Source of the DNA: Gordionus sp. m RMFG-2023
Lineage: Eukaryota > Nematomorpha > Gordioida > Chordodea > Parachordodidae
Reading direction: 5' to 3'
Length of the DNA: 64,000 nt
Assembly: GCF_954871325.1 (NCBI RefSeq)
Contig: NC_088777.1
Location: 30,109,366-30,173,365 of the forward strand
The position numbers were made by a program, and so were the translations under genes. The notes under the pieces are model-generated. The model searched no databases. It had not been told where the DNA came from and worked only from the letters and a program-made list of their open reading frames with translations. Of this stretch, positions 11,870-24,224 are shown in pieces. Numbering within the stretch: the first letter of the stretch is position 1; the number at the start of each line of letters is the position of its first letter.

Positions 11870-12063
11870 TCAAATATTCGATTTTTATTTGGTTTGATTT
11901 TTTTTGAGAACTTTTGTTTGTAACAAAAATGATTCTATTGAAATATATTTGAATCGTTTTATATTAGGCTTTGCACATTATTAGCTAAATGATTTCTTTA
12001 AGAAATGCCTATATATAGCAAACATTTATTTTTATGAATATTTCTAAACTGGAGAAAGAATAT
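11870..12063. other. Spacer between LINE copies B and C
   Basis: A short AT-rich stretch with no recognisable content. Confidence 0.4.
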
Positions 12064-13208
12064 TTCTTTCAAATGCATGGAAGATGTTTGGGAGAGTAAT
12101 GAGACTCTTTTTTTAATTGCTGAGGATTATACATAACCCATAATATATCTCTGTCAAGTTATTACTTTTATTCATTAATTTTTTTATTTTTTCTAGATTC
12201 AAAGAAATAAATTCTCTTCTTTATTTACTAATTTATCTCAATCAATTCATCATAACTTAATTCTTTCTTATCTTCTCCAATTCTTTACCTAAGCTACTAT
12301 AAAGTTTAGCAAGTACCATTATAAATCATTTATTTATCTTTTATTTCAATTATTTATTTCCTTTAACAATTTATTTTTTCTATATATTAATCTTATTAAC
12401 TTAATTTAAACAAAATAATATAAATCAACATTTAATATAATTACAACTTCTTTCTTAAACAAAATTTAACTTTAATCCTCTCTTAAAACTCAATTTCATG
12501 GATATTTTCTTATTCATCATTTCTCTTGTCTGCTTTTTGCTTTTTCAATTTTCCAAGTATCGTCTGCTTATTTTTTCCCCATTTTTTTTCTATTTCAAAA
12601 TTCAAATTTATCTTACATTTTACTTTAAAATTTATATTATGTCTATTTTCAAAAATCTAACAATCTACTCCTACAACATTCCTGGCCTACTTTAAAAAAC
12701 AACTATACTTAGGAAACTCCTTGATCAATATGATATTAACATTATTTTAACACAAGAATCTCTTATTACCAATAATATAAAAAAAAAAAAGAGAAAACAA
12801 AACAAAAAAATAAATAAATTATAACAAAAACTAATTCTTCTTCCTCTTTACTCCTTAATCACCCCCCCCCCCTTTTTTCTAATACATATTCCTATCTTAT
12901 CTTTTTTAATAAATAAACATTATTTACAATGTGGATCCTGGCTTATCCACGAGTGGTACCTGTCATCCCACTCAAATTAAACGGGACCCTGACAGTAGGG
13001 TAAATTACTGTCAACTTTGTGGATCCTGTCTTATCCACGAGTGGTACCTGTCATCCCACTCAAATTAAACAGGACCCAGACAGTAGGGTATAATTTCTGC
13101 CAAACAGTGAATGCAAATTCACTGCACTGGAGACGCCCTCTATGAGGTGGTGGAGTGCCCACTTAATTGTGGGATGTCTCCCCAGTGTATAATATGATAT
13201 GATATGAT
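12064..13208 (+). mobile_element. Internally deleted LINE, copy C (most complete)
   Basis: This copy has the 5' boundary shared with copy B and a leader of about 430 bp. A 65-codon open frame (12498-12695) follows; its end contains the APE-endonuclease start, as in copy A, with the IYSYNIPGLL motif. Then come the junction shared with copy A, a C-run, paired hairpin blocks at 12930-13085, and a 3' segment ending in a TATGA tail. Reverse transcriptase is absent. The conserved 5' end, junction and structured 3' UTR suggest mobilisation in trans by a full-length relative. The clade cannot be fixed from the 50 endonuclease residues; the microsatellite-like tail instead of poly(A) fits I-, L2- or CR1-type LINEs. 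Confidence 0.85.
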
Positions 13209-13539
13209 CATTTCTATTGTACAAATTTTAAGGAACAGGAAGTTAAAAATCCTATTAAATACAGGTAAAAGAAATGTTTTATATATAAATATATTGTTAT
13301 ATTCATTAATAGTGTTTAAAATTTGAGTTTTAAGGTACGTGTACCCAGATACATAATACACACAAATGCAATATGAATTTGGGCTTTTTTGATTATATTT
13401 TTTATATTATTAAATGTTCTTTATTTGCTATCTATAATCAAAATCTACTGTATTCTTGAAGATAGTTATTATTTTAACCTTAGTAGTTCATCAGTATGAT
13501 CAGCATAGATTCTATAGGTAAGTATGTATATAGGTAGCT
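13209..13539. other. AT-rich DNA, nothing recognised
   Basis: No open frame with recognisable content. The 73-codon minus-strand frame at 13140-13361 partly overlaps the end of LINE copy C and is spurious. Confidence 0.4.
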
Positions 13540-14103
13540 ACCTTGTTGGAGATCGTAAACGGTTTGATAGAAAGGAACATAAAATTCCGTGTCCAGTAGC
13601 TGTAAAAATTTACAATAAAAATATGGGAGGTGTAGATTTAATGGTACATTGATTGCTTTATATCGAATTCACAAAGATCACATAAATGGTATCACCGTAT
13701 AGTATTCCATATACTTGATATGATGCTTATAAATTTTTAATTAATGTATAGAGATTTTATAGCTTTAAAGTTAACGGTAAAAAAACAAATGCAATTATTA
13801 ACATTTAAAATTTCAATAGCAGAGATACTCTGTAAATTAGCAAAAATATGAACACTAGCGTAAAAAAACTAATATCAATTGACACCAAATATAAAGAAAA
13901 ATCTGGCAAGGGGCCATATTCCGCAGAAAGAAATAAGATAGAATCTAATAAAACATTGGAAAATTGATCAAAATATAGTAAAAAGGCGCGATGCAAAAAC
14001 TCTGGGTGTAAATTTGTTACAAAAGTGATTTGTACCAAATGTGATGTATCATTATGTTTTACTTCAAAAAACGATTGTTTTAAATTATTTCATGAAAATT
14101 AAT
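13540..14103 (+). pseudogene. Dead piggyBac transposase, C-terminal part
   Basis: Translation in shifting frames gives the C-terminal third of a piggyBac transposase close to the one at 25653-26339. It has a DRKEHKIPCPVAVKIYNK block, then MGGVDLM (the region of the third catalytic Asp) and a YRIHK block. The C-terminal Cys-rich domain CKNSGCKFVTKVICTKC is followed by an LFHEN terminus and a TAA at 14101. At least three frameshifts and several stops interrupt it. The N-terminal two thirds were not found and no TIRs were seen. It is clearly older than the 25395 copy. Confidence 0.85.
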
Positions 14104-14196
14104 ATAAATTTGTTTTATTATATTATTTATTAAATAATAAAATCATATATCTTAATTTGTAATAGGTTTGAAATTGTAAAAATATGATACTTTTTA

Positions 14197-15956
14197 TTTA
14201 TGTTGTTAAAAGTTACTTTTGAAAAATAATTAGTTACAGTTACTAGTTACATAATATGTTACTTTATACATCATTTTATTTACTGAACCATTTATTTAAT
14301 ATAAAAATATTGGATATACAAATTATTAGTGTTAAATACTTTTGAAACATAACTAGTTACAGTTACTAGTTACATTGGTAAATATAATTACATTTTTATA
14401 AATGTTACTAGTTATTATTTACAGTTACATTATAAGTTACTTTCTGGTTCTTATAAATTTTAAAATGGTCTCTTAATTCTAAAAATGGGTTTCAGGTTAT
14501 ATATTAAGAATTAATGATCTTTTCACTCAAATATTTGCAAATATGATATTTATATATACAGTTGTTGCAAATATTTATTTTAAACTTATTGCAATTATAT
14601 TATATTTTAATGTTAATTCAAATAGAACTGTATAATACTGGAGTTTTTTTTGTCAAGAAAATTGTGATAATAAGAATATTAAGGGAAGGGTATTAGATAA
14701 TTTATATTTAATTTAATTATATGTACATGCATTATTGTATAATTTGGAAAATACTTTATAGCATAGAATTTACATATTTTTTTGGAAGGCAAAAAAATTC
14801 TGAACAAGAGGACCATTACAAAAATACCCTATATAATTCCCAAATTTTCAAAAAAATTAAATTAGCCTATGGAATGAAGGTTATTTGATTAATCTTTTAT
14901 TGAAGGAAATGATATTTTGATATCTGCATTATATTATTTTGTTTTTCTTTCATAGTCTTTGTCTTTTCTAATTAGAAAGTAATGATGACTAATTTAACAT
15001 TTTTTTTCTTTCATAGTCTTTGTCTTTTCTAATTAGTAAGTAATGGTGACTAATTTAGCATTTTATACAAAAATTATTTAATTCCAAAATAATCTAAATC
15101 GTTGTCTTATAGTAAGTTTTATGCTTTAATTTAATAAAATTTAAAAAAAATACATTTATAACTTATGTAATTCCAGAGTATAAATATTGCCAGCAACTTG
15201 AGGCCAAAAAATATGGAAAATATTGTGCTAAATTTGTAAGGAAATATAATATTAAAAAATAGGTTTATTTCTTGTTGATTACAAAATTATAAAACCCAGC
15301 AATGCAACAATTTAAGAAAAGAAAATCTATTTAGACTTATCCTTTGCGAACACAATCAGACATTTAAACAAGTCCCTTGGAACCAAGGTTTACCCCTCGC
15401 TTGAGATTATACATGTTTAGATCGTTTTGTCAGATTTTTTTCTGTCAACACTATAACGAAAGCTGAAAATAAAAAAACAAATAAATATAGCCACCTTGAT
15501 AATCTTCTGTGGATCATTTGGACCCCAAGACCTAAAATTATTTAAAGCAATAGCACATTACATTTAATATCAGATGATCCTAAAAAAGGCTTCTACCTAC
15601 GACAAAGAATATCAATCAAAATTTGTCGATATTGTATATCTTATAAGTGGGTCATTAAGCCCCGCCGAGCAAATCTAAATAAATTATTTTATTTTTTAAT
15701 TTATCTTCTTTTAATTATATATTTTTTTATAGAATATAGATGAAGTATGTTAATTATAATTTTCATATTCATTTAATAAATAATTATATTATTTTAAAAA
15801 AAACATTAAAAATAATTATTATTTGAATATATTATTTAGGTTTATTCATCCATATTTTTAAAAGTAATTAGTTATATTTTAAAAAATATAACTAGTTACA
15901 GTTATTTTATAGCAAAAATTTAACAGTTACTTGTAACTCGTTACTTAAACAACACT
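14197..15956. mobile_element. Probable hAT relic with GTTAC subterminal repeats
   Basis: Both flanks carry many GTTAC or AGTTAC words (AACTAGTTACAGTTACTAGT near 14350, CAGTTACTTGTAACTCGTTA near 15925). The outer ends are roughly inverted: TGTTGTTAAAAG on the left, CTTAAACAACACT on the right. The 8-mer ACTTTTTA occurs at 14189-14196 and 15957-15964, consistent with a target duplication. The interior is closed in all frames and has a repeated motif TTTTTTTCTTTCATAGTCTT (near 14945 and 15005). Clustered short subterminal repeats and an 8-bp duplication fit hAT; the exact ends are uncertain by a few bases. Confidence 0.55.
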
Positions 15957-16049
15957 ACTTTTTACACGCATTGTGTATTTAAATACACATACTAAAAAAT
16001 TTAATTTTTTACGGTTTAAAGAAATTATTTTTTCAATTATTTTTAGCTT

Positions 16050-17110
16050 ATTAAGGGCTCTTTAAATACAAAAATAAGTTTTTTTTCGCACAATAGAGGG
16101 TTAATGGTTCTTTAAATGAAGCAGAAATTTTCACTAAACCAATTTTTGAATTTAATAACTATTTACAAATGTTTAAGTATATGATCTTGAAACAGAAACC
16201 ATCAATTGATGAATTTTATAATTTAATAAATTTACAATATTGATAGATATTGATGTCATATTGAGGCGATTGTTATGCTCTCAGTTTTTTATGATTCTCC
16301 AGAATACTCCAAAAGATGGACTAAAAGTAAAAGAGAAATAGGTAGAATTTTTTCATAATAACATTAATCCCTACATTTAGAAAAAAAATGCCCACATATA
16401 TTATACTTACCTCTTTCGAATGCCTTATCGGAGAGCATTTTTGGCCTGATGAGGACAGCCTGGAGAAAGGAGAGAAATGCCGTAACAACATTAGAGGCCG
16501 ACCTCATGGTTAAACATAATTATATGTCATGCCAACATTATAAATATCTCAATAGGTAAACTTTTAGTACCAATATTTAAATCTCAAATAAAATATAATT
16601 AATGTTTTCCATATTTTTTTTATATTTTATAAAACCTTGTATATATTCGCATAAAATTATCTATTTTATATATTTTTTTATAAGATTTTATCTTGCTACC
16701 TTCTTTTATATAGATTGGTATTTTTTTTATAAATTTAATTATTATAAAGATGTTATTTAAAAAATAATTTGTCTCGTTTGATCAAATTATTTTCTTTTAT
16801 ATAATAAATAAAGTAAGTCTACTACAAAGAAGTAGAAATTAAAACTAAGTATAAAATATTACCCATTTTAAAAAATATTACCAATTTTGAAAAATATTAC
16901 CTATTTTGGAAAATATTACCTATTTTAAAAATATTATAAGATGTTACCGACTTTATAAATATTTATATAAAGTAATTATAAGAAATAATAGTGGGATAAC
17001 TAAGCCATTTTACAAACCAGGCCTAAGGCCAGCACTTTAGCCATTTTCATATTTACCCCGCAAAATACCAAATTTCTCCCGCAATTTGAAAATTTTGACC
17101 GGCAACCCTG
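16050..17110 (+). pseudogene. Degraded hAT, 3' part of the 31255 family
   Basis: The region 16290-16560 matches 32740-32910 in order and sense. Both preserve a block that translates approximately as TAWRKERNAVTTLEADLMVK, typical of the C-terminal region of one hAT transposase group, interrupted by stops and frameshifts. The segment ends at 17110 with CTCCCGCAATTTGAAAATTT and GGCAACCCTG, nearly identical to the right terminus at 34101. The left end and the N-terminal coding part are missing. A short tandem repeat of TATTACCTATTTTGGAAAA-type units lies at 16855-16935. Confidence 0.75.
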
Positions 17111-19115
17111 ATTGCAACCTTAATTTTATAAGTCTATGCTTTTAATGATTTTTAGGTTAAATATTTCAGATATTTATCAATTTTTTTAAATTATATTTAA
17201 ATCGCATATTATTGCAGTTTGTAAGATATAGCATTTTTTCAAAAAAAATATAATCTATTAAATAATATTTAGGATAATGATATGTAATAGGAAAACAAAA
17301 TAAAAAATTATTCTAAAAATGGGATATTTTTTTAAAATCCAGTGGAGAAAAAACCTGATGGAAAAAAAATGGGGAAAAAATCTGAAGGAAATAAAAACTA
17401 CGGAAAAATAAATTGCGTGAAAAAAACTTCAAAATGGAAAAAATTTAAAAATAATAATTGCAACAAAAAACAGTATCTTTTTAACAAATGGAGAAAACAT
17501 TTATAAGGTTTTGTTGATAAATTTAAATTGGAATTATTATATCTGATAAAATGTGTACTCTGGAACCTTCCTGAAACGGTCCAGAACGTTCCTAAGAATA
17601 AAAATAGGTTCTAAATCGTAAAAATAAAAATCGCTTATCGATTTCAAATTTACTTTAAAAGTTTTCTAGGAGATATAAGCAAGATTCCCATTTTAGGGAT
17701 ATAAAACGGGAACCTAAAAATACGTTAAAATTTTAATATGAATATTGATAAATTTTTATTTCACTATTTATCACGTGATTATATAATAAGTTCTTACCTT
17801 TAATTATATATTTATACTTTTGTAATTTTATTTTTATGATTAAACTTTCTATATGATTAAATATAATTGTATAAAATAAATTAAATTAGTATTAATTATA
17901 AGTAGTTTACATCCACACACACAACTACTTATAAAAGTGTTGCTGATGGTTCAAATAAAAATTTACCATGTACCTAAAAATTTAGCATAATTCGATAAAT
18001 AAGAGGGTTAAAAAAAATATAAAATTTAATTTTATATTGATATGGCAAGGTGATAGTTATGAACAAAAAGATAATGATTAAATCGTATTAGTATTATAGA
18101 TATAGATATTTTTTTAAATATTTTTTGATCTAGGAGGAATATCAAGGCAAAATTTATAAAGATTTAATTTTTTGTTCAAAAAAAAGAAATAAATAAAGTA
18201 TATAAGAAATATGTTTGAAACAGATAATTGATGAAATAGGGAATATCTTGAAAATTTTTCAGTAACAGATCAATTAAAGATGAGAATTAAATATTTTGTA
18301 CAAGAAAGAAGAAACGATTAAAGAAATATGGATATTTAATATTAAAACATTAGAGTGAGATGAATAATAAGATCACGAAAAGTTAATAAATATTCAATGT
18401 AGGGAAAAAGAAAATAAAATTTTGAAAAAGTAAATATATAGGATTTAGGAAAACTAGTATTAATTTGGGAAATAAAATTTTTTATGAAATCGGTGTGATA
18501 ATATTTGGTGTATTAGGAATTAAAACATAAGATTCTCCGCAGCCGTCATAGAAATAAAAGATCGCAATAGATCTCAATTAGAGATTAGATTTTTTGGTAG
18601 ATATTAAAGATTTAATTCAAATATAACATTGATTAGCTAATAGCCTGGAATGAAAAACAAAGATTTAAATAAGTCAGCATTTATATTAGATAAGATTTAA
18701 GAACATTTATGTTGTAGTTGTATCGATGATAATATAAGAAATTATAAGAAAACAAAATTTTTGGAACTTAGTGATTAGAGGCAAATTTAAGGAAAGGGAA
18801 GAAATAGTTTTTTTAAATGATGGTGATAATGAGATATTAAAGATTTCTGAAGAGAAAAGGAAAATTGGGTATAATTTTTAATTAATAGATGATTTCTTTT
18901 TAAAGTACAAGAGTTGTGAGATAGGTTTAAAAAAGTATGAATATTGAAAAAGTTTCAAAAAGAAGGTGATGTTTTAAAAAGTGATAAAGATTGTAAAGAA
19001 AAAATATGCACTAGAGATATAAAGGGTATGTTCTCGATTAAAAAGATTGGATATGGCCTAATCATAAGTATAGATACAAACACAATTGATTTATAAAATA
19101 GTTATTGAGAAATAG
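17111..19115. other. Non-coding; purine-rich from about 18000
   Basis: No gene was recognised. 17330-17460 holds short degenerate repeats around the words GGAAAAA and TGGAAAAAA. From about 18000 to 19100 the plus strand is markedly purine-rich, with all frames closed. Such a strand bias, also seen in the Ty3/gypsy fossil, may mark a very old decayed element, but no motif supports that. Confidence 0.35.
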
Positions 19116-19124
19116 ATAACAGGG

Positions 19125-19285
19125 TTTCCCATTCAAAAAGGAAGTGTCAATCATAGGAAAAAGTTCGATTAAAAGGAAAAAATGTCAATCAAAAAAGGAA
19201 AAGGTCCGATTAAAAAAGAAAAGTAATAAAAAAGGTACTTATGGTTTAGGAAAGTCCAATTAAAAAAGGAATAGTAAACAAAAAA
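19125..19285 (+). repeat. Short degenerate tandem repeat
   Basis: Five or so units built on GTCCGATTAAAAAAGGAAAA (with GTCAATCAAAAAAGGAAAA variants) at about 20-40 bp spacing. It has no coding potential and directly precedes the GC-rich block at 19290-19395. Confidence 0.65.
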
Positions 19286-19289
19286 TGAA

Positions 19290-19395
19290 AAGTCCCACGT
19301 AGTGTAGACCTTAAGCCACGGGAGGCCTTGCCCCCTTAAAAATTTCGCCCACCAAACCTGGCCCCTTGATAATTTTTGGGCCCCACAAATGGCCC
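19290..19395. other. Isolated GC-rich block
   Basis: About 100 bp with runs such as CCACGGGAGGCCTTGCCCCC, CTGGCCCCTTG and GGGCCCCACAAATGGCCCCC stand out from AT-rich flanks. GC-rich subterminal words of this kind mark hAT ends elsewhere in the window, so this may be a solo element end; no partner end was found. Confidence 0.4.
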
Positions 19396-19919
19396 CCAAT
19401 TAGTTATTGAATTATAATTCTCCATTAACAATTAAATAATCTATATGAAAAACCCAATTTCTTAGAATTTTATGTCCTTAATTGGTACATGATAAAATTT
19501 AGCCAAGTACATTGGCCTTTTTTACTTTATTTATAAAAATTGAAAATTTTGTATCAATAGAAAAGTAATATAATCCAAAATGGCGAAATATATTAAACGA
19601 GAATACAAAAGGAAACAACAATGGGTGCGTTATTATTTTACACAGTATATATGTCGTAATTTTTAAAGGGATCAGAACTATCCGGGATCATCACGGGTTT
19701 TAAAAAGATAAATAAAAAATTAGGGTTTTAAATTAAGGAATGACAATACGGTATTATCACGTTTTAATCGTGATAAAGAGGAATTGCGATTTCGTTCTAT
19801 TTCTTTTTAATTTTATTGTTATTTATTAATTTTTAATGTTGTTTTTTTGCCTTGAAATAAGATATGTCTAATATAGGGTATCTCGATAGCTAATCAAAAG
19901 ATCTATTCAACTGGAGGTC

Positions 19920-20500
19920 AATCTCTCCCCCTTAATGCGTGAATAGGTCTGGGGGTGGGGGAGAAATTTTTTATCAAAACAAAATACCGATATGGTTATC
20001 AAATAATATCTAATTTTAAAATCTTTTGACTGAAAGTTTTCATTCTTGGTCTTGATGGGTATGACTTGGCCTGAGGGATGGATAAAGGGGTAGGGAGAAA
20101 AAAATTAATTTTTTTTGATATGGGTATCAAATAAAAGGTAATTAAAATATTTTTTTATTGTAATAATAATAATCACTCATAGATCCGGGTCTAGGCCTTA
20201 GGGGGTCAGGAATATTTTTATCAACACAAAATATCTATATGGGTATCAAATAAAAGCTAATTTAAGTATCTTTTGCTTGTCTTGATGGGTATGACTTGGT
20301 CTGGGATGGTGCATGGTGGAAAGGATGGGGGTGCAAAAAATAATTTTTTGATAAGGGTATCAAATAAAAGGTTATAAAAATATTTTTTTTTGTAATAATA
20401 ATTAAACTCTAAATGGGCTCTAGGTCTTGGAGGGCTATGAAATTTTTTATCAACACTAAATAGGATATTACTATAAAATAGAAGCTAATTAAAATATAGG
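19920..20500 (+). repeat. About 240-bp degenerate tandem repeat, 2.5 units
   Basis: Two and a half units each contain an ATTTTTTATCAAAACAAAATA-type block, then GGTATCAAATAA, TCTTGATGGGTATGACTTGG, a G-rich stretch, and a second GGTATCAAATAAAAGG. Units diverge substantially. No coding potential; origin unknown. Confidence 0.65.
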
Positions 20501-20544
20501 TAACATTTGAGCTAAATTCGTTACCTCAGTCCTACATTATCCCA

Positions 20545-21140
20545 TCTAAAAAAATGATAAACGAGAATTGACATCATAACCCTGAAAATAGTGAAGGAAA
20601 CTTCAAATTTTTTTCATTTTATGTTTATATAAGTTATTTTACACAAAATGAAACAAAAAAATAAAACATTTTTTAAATACCAAAAATCTAAAAAAATTGA
20701 CTAAACTGAGAATTGACATCATAACTCCAAAATAGTGATGGAAACTTCAAATTTTTTTATTTTATGATTATATAAGTTTGTACCAAATAAATTAATCCAG
20801 AACAAAAATTTATGCCCTTATAATTCATATTATTTTTAATTAAAAACCAATAATTATTAATCTAATACGCCATCTAACTGAATATATTTATGATTTAAAA
20901 AATTTATTATGTGTTTTATATTTTCTGTTCTATACATATTAAAAATTTCAGGACTACATTTTCTTCTATATTCTATATTTTATTTTAAATTTATTTAATT
21001 TTAGATAAAGATTTATGCAATAAAAACAATTTATTTATATTTTCAAATTACAATTGAAAGTCTATAAAATAAAATTAAATATTAGTCAATTCTCAGTTTA
21101 CCTGTCGATTTACCGGTCAATTCTCAGTTTAGTTACACCG
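20545..21140. repeat. Repeat cluster with inverted AACTGAGAATTGAC motifs
   Basis: A block with GAGAATTGACATCATAAC followed by AACTTCAAATTTTTTT occurs twice in direct order (about 20566 and 20706). The inverse motif GTCAATTCTCAGTTTA occurs twice near 21086 and 21117. Direct and inverted copies around a 400-bp AT-rich core suggest a small TIR element with duplicated ends. No target duplication was found. Confidence 0.5.
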
Positions 21141-21344
21141 GATCGCACTCTTTATTTTTAACATGTGACATGAATAAAAAAAGTAATGAAATTAATAATC
21201 ATCTAAATAATTTGATTTCCCAAGGTGCAAAATTAAGTCATATGGCTAAAAATGAGATTAAAAGACATAAAATTCTCCAAATGGATCATAATTATTGGGT
21301 TTGATTAAATATAAATATATTTAAGTTTATTCTAGCAATTGCCT

Positions 21345-21640
21345 CGATTGAAATTAAATATGTTTATGGAATTAGATAAACTGTTGTCCAATCCTAATCA
21401 TTTAAATTTTGAAAATATATTATGGTATTGTAATAAATGTCACCATGTTAAACCAATAACTATGCAAAATATCTTCAATTTTTTGCATATGTTTATACCA
21501 ATGGAGCCAATATTTATAAAGGATCAAATTAAATATTTACAAATGAAGTACATACATTTATTATACATAGTTTTATTTTGTCTTGGACACTTTGTTGTTA
21601 GAATAAGTAGATGTTGTGGGATAAGTTTTGTCATATGACT
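21345..21640 (+). pseudogene. Possible decayed ZDHHC palmitoyltransferase zinc-finger fragment
   Basis: A 99-codon frame contains ENILWYCNKCHHVKPITM. This fits the start of the DHHC cysteine-rich domain (C-x2-C, then K-P). Past that point the other forward frame reads SIFCIC, reminiscent of the next zinc-binding Cys cluster, and the catalytic DHHC is not preserved. ZDHHC enzymes are multi-pass membrane S-acyltransferases; hydrophobic residues follow (LLYIVLFCLGHFVV), but no intact enzyme is encoded. It could instead be a chance CxxC motif in AT-rich DNA. The assignment rests on about 15 residues plus a frameshifted remainder. Confidence 0.35.
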
Positions 21641-21844
21641 GGTTTGGTTTTTTAATATTGGTTATTGGCCCCTGTTATTGAATTATACTATCATATAAAA
21701 TGGCATCTTTATTAAAAAAAAGCTCATCATTAATATTTGATTTTTTAATAATTTGGGCAGCTCACTAATTTAATTAAACTGAGCAATAAAATTCCTATAA
21801 ACTATTATAAAGTGCCTTGACAAATTGTTTACTTTGAAAAGTAG

Positions 21845-22840
21845 ACAGAATATAACTTTTTTCATTTGTATAAGACCACTATAAACTGGGCATATGGTTT
21901 ATTGCATTCATTTATTTATTGAAGTGATTGAATTTATAATGTGCTAATAGGTTTAATATTTCTAAAGACAGAATATAATTTTTTTTAGGGGTGTACCGAT
22001 ACTACTTTTTGGAGGCTGATTCGATCCGATATTTTAGATATTTAATTGATATCGGCCGATAACTGATCCGATATCATATCTAATTTTGTATTCTGTAAAG
22101 ATACCGGTTTTAATTTTTAATATTCTTTTTATTAGTACAACATCTATAATTTTACTATACCATAACATATGTCATTTAAATATATTATAATGATCAGTTA
22201 TAGTTTATATTCAATTCAATTGCAATTATTTATATAATAAGTAATAACATTAATCTATTTACATAATTAGTAATAAACAAATATATTGAAATTTGAAATT
22301 AATATATAAAATTAATTTATCGAAGATTTCTTTTTAGAAATACCAAAATTTCCAATTTATCAGAGATCGGTCTGCGGTGATGGGGACTGTTAATATCACT
22401 AAAAACAGATTCTGAAGAGATTAATGAAACTTTTTTAAACAGAATGCGAAAAAAAATAACTATATTGCAAAATGTTTATTAACTAATTATTACTATTAAA
22501 ATAATTAAGCATAAAAATATATTCCGATTTTATTTATAAAAACAAATGGATTTTTAGATATAACTTTTTTTAAATTTTGTTAAAAGCGCCATTTTATATC
22601 GGATCGGAAAATTTTATAATATTTTCTGATAACCGATATTTTAAAATGGGCAAAATATCGGCCCGATCCGATCCGATATAAAATATCGGTACATCCCTAA
22701 TTTTTTTCATTTGCATAAGACCACTATAAACTGGGCATATGGTTTATTGCATTCATTTATTATTCAAGTGATTGAATTTCTAAAAAATATTACCCAAAGT
22801 GAATGTGCTAAAAGTTTTAATATATCTTAAAACTATTCAC
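21845..22840 (+). repeat. About 130-bp direct duplication interrupted by a hAT MITE
   Basis: The sequence around 21850-21960 (CATAAGACCACTATAAACTG-type, GGGCATATGGTTTATTGCAT, then AAGTGATTGAATTT) recurs at 22707-22790 with few differences. The MITE at 21986-22699 sits just before the start of the second copy. The matching point in the first copy, ATAACTTTTTTCATTTG near 21851, looks like the uninterrupted target. Confidence 0.8.
21986..22699. mobile_element. hAT MITE with perfect 8-bp target duplication
   Basis: The ends are TAGGGGTGTACCGATA and TATCGGTACATCCCTA (inverted, one mismatch). The 8-mer ATTTTTTT flanks both sides (21978-21985, 22700-22707). Subterminal GATCCGATAT words recur at both ends. 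The 714-bp interior has no transposase and is presumably a deletion derivative. The terminus resembles that of the hAT at 27583 (TAGGGCTGTGCCGATA), which still shows transposase remnants. Confidence 0.9.
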
Positions 22841-24224
22841 AATATTCATAAATACAAAGAAGACATTTTCAAATGCCATGAAGAGGGAAATGCTAAATAA
22901 GAGCAAAAGGAAACTTAAAAATACCAAACATTAAAAAATTAAATATATAATTGTGCATTTTTTAAAAGTCAAAACTTGTGAAATCAATATGCCAGGGCCA
23001 ATTTTAAAATGACTCTAACATGGTTGGCTAGAAGCTTTAAAAGTTAACATAATAAAAATCAATCATTTATTTGGGACTTATCTTATATTTCATAAAGAAA
23101 TAAGTAAAATATAATGGAACCATGTTCTAATTCAATTGTTTGTATCAAAAGTACAAAAATATAAAAATACCTTAAGAACTACGAAGAGGAAAAATATATT
23201 TTTTTCAAAAATATATATATAAACTAGCTGATAGCCCGTCAAGAATGACGGGGAATCAGAATTTTTCCTTATGGATAAATAATAAATTTTATCTTTATTT
23301 GATGATTGAATCAGAATAGTCAAATGAGAGGAATAGATTATCCATATTCATTCTTCCAAGATTTCTATAAATTTTTAGAGAAAAGGCCAAATATATTATG
23401 AAGAATATGATAAAAAAAATAAAAATGGCATGAAAAAGATATTTCTTCAAAAATAGTTGTATTGAAACTTAAAGAAATTAGGAATGTAGATGATAAATTT
23501 CATAAATTATGTCATATTGAGTCAAAAGCAGAGCTCTATGAATTAGATATTTGTCTACCTTGACTTGCAGCAAATACCCAGCATTCCAAGGTCAGTTGAA
23601 AAAATACTATATAATACACTTCTTTATCCCCCTCTTGAATTCTTTTATTACTCAAATGAAATAAATATTTTCAATTCATCAGGCAGCACCTACAAATCTG
23701 CTAAATATTATTAACTCAGAATCCTTCCATGAATCTATAGAGAAAAAATTATATATTTAGTAGATTTTATTGTAAGGGAGTTAATCCCATGATGCATTAC
23801 TAGCTGAATAAATTATAAATTAAAGGTCAACTGTGGTTGATAATGTTCCAAAGAATGCTTATTTGCATAGTTTCAATCACATTTTAGATTATTTTCCTAA
23901 TAGGTAAGACCAGCAGGGTAGACAGATTTGTTCAAAAAAAAGCAGGAGAAATTAATTAAAATTCAAAAAAAAATTTTTTATAACAAATATTAATTTTTTT
24001 CTCCGATTGTTATTTTTTTATAACAAATAATATTTATTTTTTTCTTCGACGGTTATTTTATTTATTTTGAATATACTAATACGCAGTAAAATAAAGGTAG
24101 ATACTATTTTTTTAATATAAAATTAATAGATACTATTTAAAAAATCAGTACATATTTTTCAGAAGATTTAATGTTATTTCAAATTTTTATAATTTGTTAC
24201 ATATTCCTTAAAATCTTTACCTAG
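22841..24224. other. Non-coding AT-rich DNA
   Basis: No gene was recognised. At 23222, AACTAGCTGATAGCCCGTCA looks like a transposon end, but no partner was found. A TTTTTATAACAAATA block near 23975-24030 is duplicated with a TTTTTTCTCCGATTG / TTTTTCTTCGACGG continuation. Frames in 23340-23580 are broken and match nothing I know. Confidence 0.35.

Noticed and set aside
10610-13225. The shared word ATCATTTCTATTGT after LINE copies A and C as a target-site or segmental duplication
   Set aside because: A single 14-base AT-rich match at different distances from the two tails (about 35 bp versus directly adjacent) is not convincing.
18000-19100. Purine-rich stretch suspected to be a second retroelement
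   Set aside because: No motif of any retroelement protein could be recognised in any frame; strand bias alone is not enough.
23222-23260. ACTAGCTGATAGCCCGTCA as an element end
   Set aside because: It resembles a common terminal word of invertebrate MITEs, but no second end or duplication was found within several kb.
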